A DNA stretch of 64,000 bases from Heliocidaris tuberculata (GCA_025618425.1 CM046846.1:30419619-30483618), one strand, 5' to 3'. Shown: positions 25,101-34,730, numbered from the stretch's first letter. Program-made: numbers and translations. Notes: a model not told the origin generated them from the letters alone.

Positions 25101-27407
25101 AATCTGCTGGACTATTAATCCATGAATGACTATTACATTTCACTCATTTTATGTTCATGTTTACAGCTCATTTTTTCAAAGCGTCTGTGTACTTGGGTAC
25201 TGTTTGCTTCCCCTTGTCATAAGTCTCTGCGTATGTCGTCTCTTAATGATACCCACCGGACATGCCACTGTTCTCTTTGCTGTTAGAATTATCCTTGTTA
25301 TCGTCGCATTCATCTGGTCCACATTAGGTAAGTCTTGTTTGTCTCTTGGGAATCTGATCATCGTTTCACGAAAGTACAAGTTTGCCGACAGGCTGTTGCA
25401 ATGCATTTCAATTGTAACACATGCATTTGGGATGTCGGCAAACTTGTATTTCTGAGGGTTTCTTGGAACGATGCCCAGATATAAAAAAAAATTTTGACTC
25501 TGAGGGGCAAAGGTTGAAACTATAATTGCTCCTCGGTCATCTTGAAACTGTGTTATGCCTGGAGAGGAAGTCGGGGCATGGCAAAGTTTTATGATCATTG
25601 AGGGACTATTTTCAACTATGACCCTCCCCCCCTGCAAATATGCAGCCAATATCTATTATATAGGTCTTATATATAAGATATGAATAAGATGCGTCTGTTG
25701 CTTGTAAACTGCACTTTATTTATCCAAATTTACTTGAGTAAACAAATATAATAAAAATAATAAATCTAATTGATCTTTTACTACATGCTTGTTAGTGTGA
25801 GGATGTGAGTTGGCTCAATCAGTAAAAGTCTCTGCCTGTTGAACCAATGATCTTATGAATAATTTACTCCCTCTTGTAATGAATGAATATTTTTTGTATA
25901 ATTATAGCATTAATAAGTACAATTGTAGAAATTCACAAGATCTGTATATTCCATTCCTTAGATATGAAGCGTCGAGGGCTAGTTTGTGTTACCAAGGTCC
26001 CCATATTTGGAATAGCTTGTCAAAGGACCTAAAAGACAGTCGTTCATTGAAGATATTTAAACGGAAATATAAACTCACTCTCCTAAATATTATATAGAAC
26101 TATTGCCTGCCAACTACCCCCACCAATTAATGTAAATTGATTGTAAGTCCTTTGTCTGTAGTGTAGTAAATAGGGGGACAGACCTCGATAGGCCAATGGC
26201 TTCCTGTCTGTCCCCCACATCCGCTGCACTACAGACATTGGTCACCATTATCTTTTTGTTGTTTTGTTTGTATGGGTGTGTGTGTGTAGGTGCATGTATG
26301 TGTGTGCGTTGCTTTAGTGTGTAAATACATTTCATGTCATTTTGTTTTTGTTGCACTGTTTGTAAACTTACTTTGTTTTACTTTGTATATTGCTTGTTTT
26401 TTAAAGAGATGTGAAATAAAATGAACTTGAACTTGAACTTGAATTGGTTTGAATGCAACCCAGGCGGATGACTGAAACCTGCATTGTGTGTTAACATGCC
26501 AATCCCCTGTTTCATAGACGCAGGCTAGGTTACACTCCATCCTTCGAGTAGGATGTTAAATGAAGGCCCCATGTGTAGGAGAGTCACCACCAATGTACGC
26601 TAAGAACCCACTGCACTCTTCGTATAAGTAGCAGGGGGAAACCCCGGTGAAGTGGTACATCTGCTCATCCCAATCAGTTAATACTGGGAGGAGAGACCCG
26701 AGGGTGACATTGGTTCAGTTTGCTCCCCCCCCCCCCCCCTTCCCATGCCCAGGTGATGCCAAGTACTGATGACCCTATGGGCCTGAATTCACAAAGGTGG
26801 TAATAGATTTCTACCATGGTTTATGCAGATTTCGTGTGTACACTTAGAAAGATCCAATAATGAACGCGCGTGATTAGCAAAGTGCGCAAATTTCACGCTA
26901 GTTGCCATGGTTTAGACCATGGTTTATGTAAATTTACGCACAGTTTATTTCAATTAATTTACATAAACCATGGTCTAAACCATGGCAACTAGCGTGAAAT
27001 TTGCGCACTTTGCTAATCACGCACATTCATTATTGGATCTTTTTAAGTGTACGCGCGAAATCAAGCGCACTTATACCACAAAATCTGCATAAACCATGGT
27101 ACAAATCTATTACCAACCTGTGAATTCGGGCCATTGTTTTTAATTTCAGCATTTTGTATGCCAAGGGAAGTGAGTGTATAATATTTATTTACTGTATGTG
27201 CATTTTCAAAACTTATTCTTGTGACTGGTTGAATTTAGTGAGACCTGACTACTTTTTTCTCTCTTCTTTTTCACAGCTTCTATGGCTTTCTTAGCTGACA
27301 GTCAGCCCTCTCACAGAAAAGCCCTTGCTATGTACCCCATCTGTCTCTTCTACTTTGTGATTGGTTGGATGATTATTTCTCAGACAATACCTGTATTAAC
27401 ACCATGA
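13510..27407 (+). CDS. YIPF6: YIPF6, Yip1-domain family member 6 (last four exons)
   Basis: Exons 13510-13552, 16223-16354, 25167-25327 and 27277-27407 (stop TGA 27405-27407). All borders are GT/AG and the phases join. The translation gives DLWGPLVMCTLLGS, then QFAEVFALISFGAVVVALNS, then SFFQSVCVLGYCLLPLVISL, then FLADSQPSHRKALAMYP and the final hydrophobic segment. These match vertebrate YIPF6 block by block, including DLWGPL, FAEVF, LNSKLL, SFFQSLCVLGYC and FLADSQP. The family are five-pass Golgi membrane proteins of the Yip1/Rab-interacting group involved in vesicle traffic. The C-terminus ends a few residues longer than the human one. The 5' exons (cytosolic N-terminus up to the W before DLWGPL) are not visible between 8330 and 13510 and probably lie in the 9082-9581 gap. 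Introns are large (2.7, 8.8 and 1.9 kb) and repeat-filled. Confidence 0.93.
13568..14144. mobile_element. 577-bp foldback, TTAAAGG-ended family 3
   Basis: Begins 15 bp after the YIPF6 donor. Left arm starts AGGAAACCAAAACCCAAGG and the right arm ends with the inverse, CTTGGGTTTTGGTTTCCT, followed by TTAA at 14145-14148 (left flank TTAC). Arms of about 240 bp are nearly complementary throughout, around a central 'CACCACATATGTCAAGTTC' region. It would fold into a long hairpin in the YIPF6 pre-mRNA. Confidence 0.8.
14500..15026. mobile_element. TTAA-flanked foldback, family 2 (left end eroded)
   Basis: About 520 bp. The right end is AAGGTTGGATTGCCCT followed by TTAA (15027-15030). The interior matches 30990-31573 and 53109-53680, with landmarks 'CACTATACATATGGGAATTTCAAATTGGC' in parts, 'TAGGATCTTTTTCTT' and 'AAATGGGAGAGTTG'. 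The left terminus is no longer recognisable. Confidence 0.7.
15031..16222 (+). other. YIPF6 intron part, nothing recognised
   Basis: Repeat-poor, AT-rich intronic DNA up to the acceptor TGCTCTAG before 16223. No gene, no clear inverted repeat. Confidence 0.6.
16559..18262 (+). repeat. Dispersed repeat ending in (CAAA)n, with an internal duplication
   Basis: Starts near 'GAGGGGCCGTCAAAGGCGGC'. Ends with '...CCGTTCACCCGTTCTCTAGTTATCTTG', a (CAAA)n tract (18163-18210) and 'CCGATTTCATCGGCGTGGG'. That tail (prose-like motif 'TGGTGCAAATCCGTTCACC' then a short tandem tract) is typical of a non-LTR 3' end or SINE-like repeat in marine invertebrates. No reverse-transcriptase frame is visible. Classification is inference. 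Confidence 0.5.
17190..17811. repeat. Two tandem 312-bp units
   Basis: Unit 1 17190-17501, unit 2 17502-17811, both starting CCAGATAGATTT and ending CTTACCGGTCTCT, differing at a few positions (for example a short indel near 'GCATTAGCTACC' versus 'GCATATTGGCTACC'). High similarity points to a recent duplication inside the larger repeat. Confidence 0.85.
18263..19035. other. YIPF6 intron part, nothing recognised
   Basis: No gene. A short stretch around 18770-18930 ('GGTTTTATTTAGTATCGAACTTC', A-rich runs) looks like a degraded retroelement tail, but I cannot place borders. Confidence 0.5.
19036..19165. repeat. (ATT)n / (ATC)n trinucleotide tract
   Basis: About 130 bp of imperfect ATT, ATC and ACT trinucleotides, purest at 19125-19160. 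Any reading frame through it is low-complexity. Confidence 0.9.
20555..20675. repeat. Fragment of the GGCCCGAATTCAC foldback family
   Basis: 'AGCCATGGTTTATCCTCCTGCGTG' and 'GGGGGAGGTTTAAACCATGGTCC' form an imperfect hairpin related to 24532-24739 and 26780-27132. A run of about 16 C lies just before it (20518-20535). Confidence 0.5.
24532..24739. mobile_element. 208-bp foldback element, GGCCCGAATTCAC family
   Basis: Ends GGCCCGAATTCACAAAGGAG and its inverse CTCCTTTGTGAATTCGGGCC. Near the right end is a perfect 20-bp palindrome, GTTTAAACCATGGTTTAAAC. It lies inside the larger structure 19580-25112. Relatives at 26780-27132 and 20555-20675. Confidence 0.75.
25376..25455. repeat. Short inverted repeat just after a YIPF6 exon
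   Basis: ACAAGTTTGCCGACA (25377-25391) and its exact inverse TGTCGGCAAACTTGT (25434-25448) lie within 130 bp of the donor at 25328, separated by about 42 bp. It could form a hairpin in the intron; no known family recognised. Confidence 0.6.
25800..26760 (+). mobile_element. tRNA-derived SINE split by a LINE fragment
   Basis: The head at 25803-25853 (GTTGGCTCAATCAGTAAAAG, an A-box-like stretch) and 26447-26750 (GGTTTGAATGCAACCCAGG, a B-box-like stretch, then a body with 'CCTTCGAGTAGGATGTTAAATG') read as one tRNA-derived SINE. A LINE 3' fragment sits between the two boxes. Reading the halves as one element is inference, based on boxes facing the same way and meeting when the LINE is removed. 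A C run follows at 26726-26739. Confidence 0.5.
25855..26446 (+). pseudogene. 5'-truncated non-LTR retrotransposon (end of reverse-transcriptase ORF and tail)
   Basis: An 80-residue open frame (25855-26097) has the pattern of the extreme C-terminus of LINE ORF2 proteins: a basic stretch, 'LYIPFLRYEASRASLCYQGP', 'IWNSLSKDLKDSRSLKIFKR', then stop. About 340 bp of 3' untranslated sequence follows, with an internal foldback around 26155-26235, ending in repeated TTGAAC hexamers (26420-26446), a usual LINE tail form. It lacks the RT and endonuclease domains, so it is a dead fragment. It lies in a YIPF6 intron. Confidence 0.7.
26780..27132. mobile_element. 353-bp foldback element, GGCCCGAATTCAC family
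   Basis: Ends GGCCTGAATTCACAAAGG and CCTGTGAATTCGGGCC. Arms of about 170 bp are almost fully complementary, with 'CCATGGTTTAGACCATGG' and 'GCGTGAAATTTGCGCACTTT' on both strands. It ends 144 bp before the last YIPF6 exon. Confidence 0.8.
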
Positions 27408-28130
27408 TGGTGAAAGCCAGAGCAACCACTGATATTTGATCATGCCTGGACAGGAAACTGGTATTGACAGCCATCTTGGTAGGACCATCTTATCCCAGAC
27501 GTTATCTGCATTCCATCTTCCGTGATGTAGTTTCATCATTGGAACCATTGGTTTGTACTATTAACTAGACAGGCATCTTGTGCGGACACTCATCTTGGTA
27601 TTGAGAGCTATCTTGGTAGGACCATTGTATCTTGGAGATTACCTACATGAGGATGCATGCTACATTACATGTATATTAGAGGAACCAAAGACAAGTCATT
27701 CAAGTAAATTGGTATTGACACCCATCATAGTACGATCATCATATTCCTGGATATCACCTTTGTTATAAGTGATATATTATTCACCAGCGGAACCACTGAC
27801 TAAACAAAATTAAACAGGCATCTTGTGTTGACACGATCTATATAGGACCTTCATTTATCAGATAATAATTTATGATAGTTGCTTTGATTATATTCATCTT
27901 TATCAAAGATGTGGAACCATTGACTTGCACAAATAACTGGACAGGCATATGATGTTAGAATACATCTTAGTAGGACCGTAATGTCATATCCTGCATGATG
28001 GCTCCACTCCGCATGAGAGAAAACCCAAATCTACCATAAACTAGACACACATCATGGGTCGATGATACCCACCTTGGTAAGACCATACATGTAGTATCTG
28101 CAGTTTTACTTGCATTGTATATGCATCATC
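27408..28130 (+). repeat. YIPF6 3' flank with degenerate tandem units of about 130 bp
   Basis: After the YIPF6 stop, phrases recur in the same order: 'GGACAGGCAT(C)', 'TTGACA...ATCTTGGTAGGACCAT', 'GGAACCA(C/T)TGACT'. About five diverged units can be picked out up to 28100. They lie in the likely 3' UTR and have no ORF of note. Confidence 0.6.
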
Positions 28131-29875
28131 TATATGGTGTAACAGGTGTATTAGGGCCTAGATATCTCTCTTAAAACTCTTTTCTCTGCTGAGAGCTAGA
28201 AGGGTGTTGACTCTATGTAAAGTGCTATTGGTTAATGCCCTTCTGTCTCTTAACAGATGAAATACATGTGTGGTGTGGGAACTCTTCAGTAGTGAACAGT
28301 AGATACTCAAATCACATATAATGTACATGGAATTTTCTTCTGTATATGTATTCAATATACCCCCTCTCCCCCCCCCCCCCCCCCCAATAACAACGAGATA
28401 GACATGATCACATGTAAATATCCATTTGAATTTTTGATCTATTCATCCTCTACAACTGGGGTGCTATGTATAGGTAATCAAAATTAAACTCAGAATTTTT
28501 CTGGGATTTACTTTCTGTCATAATTATGAGATGTTGTTGAGTTTATAAGCCAATATCTTCCATTTTTCTGTATCTGTGTTGAAAATTCACTTTTGACTTG
28601 CTAGTTTTATTCTTCTTTCAATTTCTGTTGCAGTGGATCAAGTATAGTACATGTACATAACACATAGTCCATTTTTTTAGGTTAGCCTGCATGTAGCCCT
28701 AGTAAAATTTCATTCAATTTCCACCCGGGATAAAATTTTACATTTTATAAAATGGGATCATTTTAAAATTGCATCAGATGTTGGTACCTACATGTATGTA
28801 AGTTAAGTAAAAACCTGTATCATTAAGTACTGTATTCTATTAATGTATTTTTAGTTATGAATATTCATAGGTCATTAAATGTTTAGAAATATATTAAAAT
28901 GAATTTGAATTATTGTAATTGACATTTTTTAGGTAGAACAGAGGACAATCTTATTGTCGTATTCGTCTAGAAATAATTGAAACCGTGATTTTTCTTCATT
29001 CTACACAGAAAAGGAGGGAAAATGATTAAAATTCCCCATGTTTTTTTTTTTTTAAGTAATTGTGTAATGTTTGTATAAAATTGTGAAATGAGGGATAAAA
29101 AAATTATATCACATCAGATACTTGTACATAGTTGACATATGGAAATCTAACTTAGTACTCCTATGGATAAAACTGTTCTTTGGCAAGTCCAGAGTATTTA
29201 TCACATGTTTTACATAGATTTTGATTTTCTTGAAGATTGTATAGGTGATAGAACTACTGAAGCTTTGATCATACCAAGTGTCAAGGAAAATGAGACTTTC
29301 GATGTAAATCATGTATGTATGGGACATTAAATGATCAAATACTGTATACGCCAAATATTTAGTGGGGTTTTATTTCACGAGTGGGTCTCAAATTTATTCA
29401 CCACTTAGCTTTGCGAAAATGCATCATCGTTGCTGTTTGTAGATGTGAGAATTTCCCGATTGCGAATTCAACCACTCGCGAAATAGTTTGGCTAGTCTGA
29501 TTTGTGAAAATCTATGGCCGTGAAATTTATGCAGTATACAGTTCCTTGGAGTTGTCCAGTTACATATATTTATGAGATGTGTATTTCATTGTGTACTGTC
29601 AAAGGTTCTATTGACTTTGATTCTGTCACCTTTAACTATAACTATTACCGGTAACTTTAACTATTTAACTATTTAAACAGATAATTTTAGATAGTTTATA
29701 GGAACTATTTGTCGATTTTATTCCGGCAGTTTTCTAATATTCTTGGGATACTAACGATTTCCTTGATTCTGATATTTTTGGCATGAAAAGTACCCAAGCT
29801 GGAATGCTCCCCAGTTCGTGGAGTTTGTGCACTGAAGTGTGCAGAATAGTACTTGAATCCAGTGACCGGGGTACT
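28131..29875. other. Downstream of YIPF6, nothing recognised
   Basis: AT-rich sequence with a run of about 18 C near 28368-28385. No gene or clear transposon end. Confidence 0.55.
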
Positions 29876-29972
29876 GTAATAATAATAATGTAAGCGCTTT
29901 AGTCAGTTGTATCTGTTAAAGCACTTTATAAGAAACTGTTATGATTATTATTATTATTATTATTATTACCCA
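29876..29972. mobile_element. Short retroelement tail ending in (ATT)n
   Basis: 'GTAAGCGCTTTAGTCAGTTGT' ... 'GCACTTTATAAGAAACTG' followed by (ATT)n. A close relative is at 34655-34730 ('GCAAGCGCTTTGGTCAGTTGT'). The end resembles the 3' end of the CR1-type LINE at 53899 ('GCGC...TTATAAATGACCATTATT'). Probably a SINE or a very short LINE copy that uses the same 3' end. Confidence 0.55.
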
Positions 29973-30158
29973 GTATACTTTGAACTTTCTGTATATATTT
30001 TACCGATATATCAAACAGATTATGAAAATGTGCCATCTTTCAGTTTCTAATTTTTAGCTTTCTTAAGTTTCTTTGTAATATTGTTCTCTTGTATATGTTC
30101 TCTTGCAGAAAGACAATTTATGTTGTTTTATATTCAGTTTTTCATCAATTGTCAGTGC

Positions 30159-30164
30159 AATAAA
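30159..30164 (+). promoter_or_regulatory. Candidate polyadenylation signal AATAAA
   Basis: AATAAA in a T-rich context 2.75 kb after the YIPF6 stop, with 'GATTAAAGTTCC' just after. It could end a long YIPF6 3' UTR; nearer signals are not excluded. Confidence 0.25.
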
Positions 30165-30288
30165 CATTGATTAAAGTTCCATTTACTTTTCTTTCACAGA
30201 TGATCAGTATTTTCTCATTGATTCTTGTAAATTAATTTTCCACTGTAACCTAAGTACGTTATAGGGAGGGCATGCTAACACAGGGGTA

Positions 30289-30530
30289 ACCTCGCTAGTC
30301 ATAAGGACCGCTATTCATAAGGACCACTTATTCATAAGGACCGCTATCCATAACACGTGACTAAATGAATAGCGGTTTTGTACGAATAGCGGTCCGTCTG
30401 AATAGCGAGCAAACCATAGACAAATTACCTCGCTATTCATAAGGACATCCATTCATAAGGACCACTATTCGTAACGCGTGTTAAATGAATAGTGGTTTTC
30501 TATGAATAGCAGTTCTTATGAATAGCGAGC
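30289..30530. repeat. Double palindrome built from 'TATTCATAAGGAC' units
   Basis: Two consecutive foldbacks (30289-30411 and 30429-30525). Each begins CTCGCTA(T/G)TCATAAGGAC, repeats the motif two or three times, then gives it inverted two or three times, ending ATGAATAGCGAG or GAATAGCGAG. Central spacers contain CACGTG and ACGCGT. No matching element recognised. Confidence 0.75.
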
Positions 30531-30989
30531 GGACCCCCTAATACATTGATTCCAGTAATATTAGCCTGGGCTGGATGTGAGCCCATTATCTTTGATCTTT
30601 GAGAGGCATATGATATGCTCTTCTGACTGACAGTGGATGAACTTGCCTACTCCTTTGCTAATATGTGTGAAAGGAGTCCAAGTCTTGTTGTATTGTTCTT
30701 TGATATAGACCTGACCAGTCAGTTACAAAATATGGCAACTGATTGATAGGCAAATTTAGAAGAAAGATAAAGAGAGAGATAGAGGCAAAGGTCAAGGCCA
30801 AGAGAGAGAGAGAAAGAAAAGATAGACACAGAGAGGAGGGGAGCAGCATGAAAAGATAACGAGGGAAGACGGGAAGAGAGATTGCATGAGCAGAGGAGAG
30901 ACAGAGACAGAAGGGGTGAAGGAAAGGGGAGGGCACAACAAGATAAATAGAGGGGACAAGAAGGAAGCATAGAAAGAGAAGGGGATTAA

Positions 30990-31573
30990 AGGGCAATCCA
31001 ACCTTGGGAATAAGATGATTTGTATGAAAGCAGAAAAATAAGAAAAACAGGATGGTGAAAGTTTGAAAGAAATCGGACAAGGACTAAGAAAGTTATGGAT
31101 GTTTGAAAAATGAGATCACTACATCTATGCGAATCTCAAATTGGCAATTTGGTGAGTCAATTGTGACATTTTTGTGGACAACTCTCCCATTTGTCGTACA
31201 CAAAAATATCATTAATTTGCGGTTTTCTTCGAGGCGCCTTTACCCTCGGGGCAGTACTCAAAATATATTGAAGATAGCACATTGTTATAGGTCCTCATGA
31301 ACGAAAAGATCCTACTGAGTAATGCATTTTGGAAAAAAGTGACATTTTAGTCATTTTGTGTGTTAGAGCGAATGGGGGAGTTGTCCACAGCTACATCACA
31401 GTGACATTACCTATTCGGCCAATTTGAAATTCCCATATGCATAGTGATTACAACTTTCAAAAATTCATAACTTTCTTATTGCTTGTCCGATTTCGTTCAA
31501 ACTTTCACCAATCTGCTTCTCTGATTTTTCCTCTTTCTTTCAAAGCAACTTGCTATAAAGGTTGGATTTCCCT
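30990..31573. mobile_element. TTAA-flanked foldback, family 2
   Basis: 584 bp flanked by TTAA (30986-30989, 31574-31577). Ends AGGGCAATCCAACCTT and its near inverse AAGGTTGGATTTCCCT. Arms about 250 bp, imperfect. Same family as 14500-15026 and 53109-53680. A purine-rich GA tract (30760-30985) precedes it. Confidence 0.8.
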
Positions 31574-31773
31574 TTAATAAGGTGGTGATAGAGAGATATG
31601 TATGCATTATTGATAGTGGGGTGGTGAAAGTGATGAGGGTAATAGGACTAGTTGTATTGGGGCTGAATATACAAATGATGGAGCAAAATAACTGGCGTAT
31701 AAATGACGGTAGTAGTGATAGTGATGGAGTCACCGTATTAGCGGTAACAATATTAGTAATGGTTGGGTGACTA

Positions 31774-33330
31774 CAGTGCGTCCCCCCAAAAAAGTGTACA
31801 GTTTGAAAAAGTCAGCCAAAATAAATATTTCAAAATATTTAAAGGAAATTTTTATACCTATGGATAGCTTATAGCTGCTCTATCAAATCACACAAAAAAT
31901 ACATTTTACGCTCGAGTGAGCAAAGTCCAGCTATGTCAAAGGGTGCAAAATCCACACTTGATAAGAACTGGTATTTGTTCTGGTTTGTTTTAATGAAGTT
32001 TAGTCATGGAAAGCTCGAGCTGGTTGGTTCCACTGGGTGGGTGATTTTCATAATACAGACAAGGTAATCGTACCATTAGCTAATGATTGATGTCTTAATT
32101 GATTAATTCTGTTTTAATTGCTCTTTACGTATTCTATGTTATCATTCGAAATGTTATTGTGATGTATATGTATGCATGTATTTACAAAATGGTTGTAAAG
32201 AGCATAGAAAACTATCCGAGTTATTATGCGCTAATAGATATTCTCTATTATTATAAATTTTCATATTCTGAAGATTAAAAGACATTTTATGAAAGAACAG
32301 GCTTTTTTCTTGATATATTCTTACATTCACAATTGAAGGTTTTCAATCAACATTTTATGTTTGAGTGATCAATAAAACATTTTATTGAGTGTTATGAAAT
32401 ATTACTTTTTTGGTGAGTTTTTAAATTCAAGCTGGCTTGTTCACCCAGGCAAAAAGGTTTGATGTGGCATACGGAGAACAAGTCTCTTCAGTCATAAATT
32501 GACTGAATATATGACAATTTCTAAGCCTTTCTACGACTATGAACTTCGCTGGTAGCAGCCAGGACAAATACAAATTCTTGTTAAGTGTGGATTTTGCAAC
32601 CTTTCACAAAAGTGGCTTTTGCCTCACTTACTGGCAGGCATAAAATATCGTTAAATGGTTTGGTGTCATTTGATAGAACAGACCCTAAACTATCCACATG
32701 TATGAAATTTTCATGAAAAATATTTGGAAATATCTGTTTGTGGAGACTTTTTCCAACTGTCAACTCTCTACGGTTCTGAACTTTCTTCTTCTTCTTCTTC
32801 TTCTTCTTCTTCTTCTTCTTCTTCTTCTTCTTCTTCTTCTTCTTCTTTTTCTTCTTTTTCTTTTTTTCTTTTTCTTCTTCTTCTTCTTCTTTTTTTCTTT
32901 TTTTTCTTTTTTTCTTTTTCTTTTTCTTTTTCTTTTTCTTTTTCTTTTTTTCTTTTTTTTTTTTTGTTGGGGGGGGGGGGGGGGAAATCATGCAATTGCA
33001 AACAAAAGCCACTTCAGGTATGACAAATAATTGTTGACAGCTGGGCAAGCCAGCAGTCCCCACGAGGAGAGTCCTGGATAGGCCAATCAAATTGGTTTGC
33101 TGCTGCTCAGATTGATACATATACAAATTCTTGTAAAGTCAGAATTCTGCACCCTTTCACAAAAGTGGCTTTTGTTCAATAAAGCGTAACTTACGTCAAA
33201 GTTTTGTGTGTGTGTGTGTCACTCATAAACGAGACCCTAAGCTATCCACAAGAATGAAGATGTTCTGAAAATATTTTGAAATATTTATTTGGGAAGACTC
33301 TTCACAACTGTTAACTTGGGGGACGCACTG
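31774..33330. mobile_element. Mariner-like foldback with a duplicated right end
   Basis: Left end CAGTGCGTCCCCCC (after TA); right end GGGGGACGCACTG (33330). The left 215 bp ('AAATAAATATTTCAAAATATTT', 'GGATAGCTTA') is the inverse of the right 215 bp. An extra copy of most of the right arm lies at 32565-32780 in the same orientation as 33120-33330, sharing 'CTTTCACAAAAGTGGCTTTTG'. The polypyrimidine tract 32781-32984 sits between them. No transposase ORF. Confidence 0.65.
32781..32984. repeat. Polypyrimidine (CTT)n/(CTTTTT)n tract plus G run
   Basis: About 180 nt of uninterrupted pyrimidine on the + strand: (CTT)n, then CTTTTT-type repeats with long T runs, then TTG and about 17 G. Long homopurine-homopyrimidine DNA of this kind can form triplex (H-DNA). 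Apparent proteins through it (poly-Ser, poly-Leu, poly-Lys/Glu) are artefacts. Confidence 0.95.
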
Positions 33331-34060
33331 CATATGAGTGGTGTCGTTTGGATCCTGTTCATTATCGTCGGCACATTTGCTTGTCATGGAACACCCCCCC
33401 CCCCCCCCAAGTTGGAAAAAATACCTACGCTAATGGCCACATAAATCATCCACCCTCCCTCTAAAACCAATTAGTTTGAATGAATCAGACCGAATCGGCC
33501 ATTATCGTTTCGCTTCCGATAAGCACAGAAGAACACATGACTGACTGGGTTGGTCAATTAGGCCTATAACGATAATGCGTATTTAACTTTCACTCCTGCT
33601 AATTACGCTTTCATTGCCAGATAAAGCGAGCAATGGCTTGCTCATTAGCCGGTATTTGCAGTAATTTTTCAATATCTATACGTATTCAAATGGGGAAGTC
33701 AGTGGGCCCTATATCTCCTTCTCCTGTACTGTACAGCTTTCCAACGAATCAAAAAAGGAGATGAACCATCGAATCTTTGGTTCGTTACGAAAATTATTTG
33801 AACGCCAATATCAGATTATCAGTTTTGAATATTTTCTCTTTAAAGTTTGTCCTGTCGCGATACAAACTAATACTCTGAACATTGCTTTAAAAATATGTGA
33901 AACTGAAGTAACAAAATCAAGAAAATATCTCCTAATGGATTACCACACCCCGCCCCCCTCCCCCCCCCCCCCCAAAAAAATAGTATAGTGTCCTCATGAA
34001 ATGACTCAAAGGAAATTTGCAGACTTAATGACTAAAATCAAATCCGAAATATTCTTAATA
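33331..34060. other. Intergenic, nothing recognised
   Basis: Contains C runs at about 33391-33407 and 33960-33973. No supported gene. Confidence 0.55.
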
Positions 34061-34342
34061 CCAGTGGTGGACCGTGGGTTCAGTTGTTAAGGGGGCAAAT
34101 GCGTCTGACTCTGATTGGGGGGGGGGGGGGCATCCCCGGGGCATCTGTCTTACGCTGTGAACGATTAGGGGGAGGGTGCGGGAGGGGGTCCTATAGTCAT
34201 CTTTTCTCGTTCTCTCCCCCATCTCCCTTTGACCCTTTCATTTTCTTATTTTGTTTGTTTGTTTGTTTGTTTGTTTGTTTCTGCCATATATGGGGGAGGG
34301 GGGCGCACGTGCCCCACATTTCCCCCTATAGTTATACCACTG
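34061..34342. mobile_element. hAT-like MITE, CAGTGGT ends
   Basis: Ends CAGTGGTGG and TATACCACTG. The 8-bp flanks CTTAATAC and ATTTATAC match at six positions. The interior has G13, a (TTTG)n tract and 'GGGTGCGGGAGGGGGTCC', similar to the interior of the element at 36576-37041 ('GGGTGCGGGAAGCGGTCC'). Confidence 0.6.
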
Positions 34343-34649
34343 ATTTATACCAGTCTATTATGCAGTTGCTCGTCATTCAAGGATACACGAATAGTCTTCT
34401 AATTGCCAGTTCAAGATAAATACCTAAACATTATGTGCTCGCTTTTGGGATTTTCCATCAAGCTCGCCTTTCCTCCCCTTCCTCGTACGTCACTGGTGAT
34501 GATATAGTCCTAATTGACCATAATGGCGATGCGGTTCATTCTATGCATAGAGACAAGCGGGGCTTTCCATGAGAAACTGTAAGCTCAGAATGCAGCAAGT
34601 ATTTATAATGAGAAGACGACTCGTGTCATAATTATCTACTGCAGATATT

Positions 34650-34730
34650 TAAATACTGCAAGCGCTTTGGTCAGTTGTTTCTGGTGAAGGCTTTATAAGG
34701 AACAGTTGTTATCATTATCATAATTAAAGA
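34650..34730. mobile_element. Short retroelement tail, second copy
   Basis: 'GCAAGCGCTTTGGTCAGTTGT' ... 'GGCTTTATAAGGAACAGTTG' followed by ATC/ATT repeats; same family as 29876-29972. Confidence 0.55.

Larger units (their letters stand above)
19580..25112. mobile_element. 5.5-kb inverted-repeat structure (candidate giant foldback element)
   Basis: Left end GTCCAGCAGATT (after TA 19578-19579); right end AATCTGCTGGAC (before TA 25113-25114). Over the outer 350 bp the arms are inverse copies, for example left 'TGCACTTTTTCATAAAAGCA' against right 'TGCTTTTATGAAAAAGTGCA', and left 'GGGATGGCCCT' inverse near 19870 against right near 24818. Between the arms are diverged units sharing 'GAGATGGCTCAATATCCA', 'GAGGCCT' and 'AATGGGCAC' (23070-24000). 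It fills most of the third visible YIPF6 intron region and ends 54 bp before the exon at 25167. No transposase was recognised. Confidence 0.6.

Noticed and set aside
19580..25112. LTR retrotransposon
   Set aside because: The similar ends are inverted, not direct, and no gag or pol sequence is seen.
25803..25853. tRNA gene
   Set aside because: Only an A-box-like half is present next to a LINE; no complete cloverleaf. Treated as part of a SINE.
30658..31080. Membrane-like protein of 140 residues (minus strand)
   Set aside because: A translation of a GA-rich low-complexity tract plus the start of a foldback element.
32581..33126. Poly-Ser, poly-Leu or poly-Lys/Glu proteins
   Set aside because: Translations of the (CTT)n/(CTTTTT)n tract in various frames.
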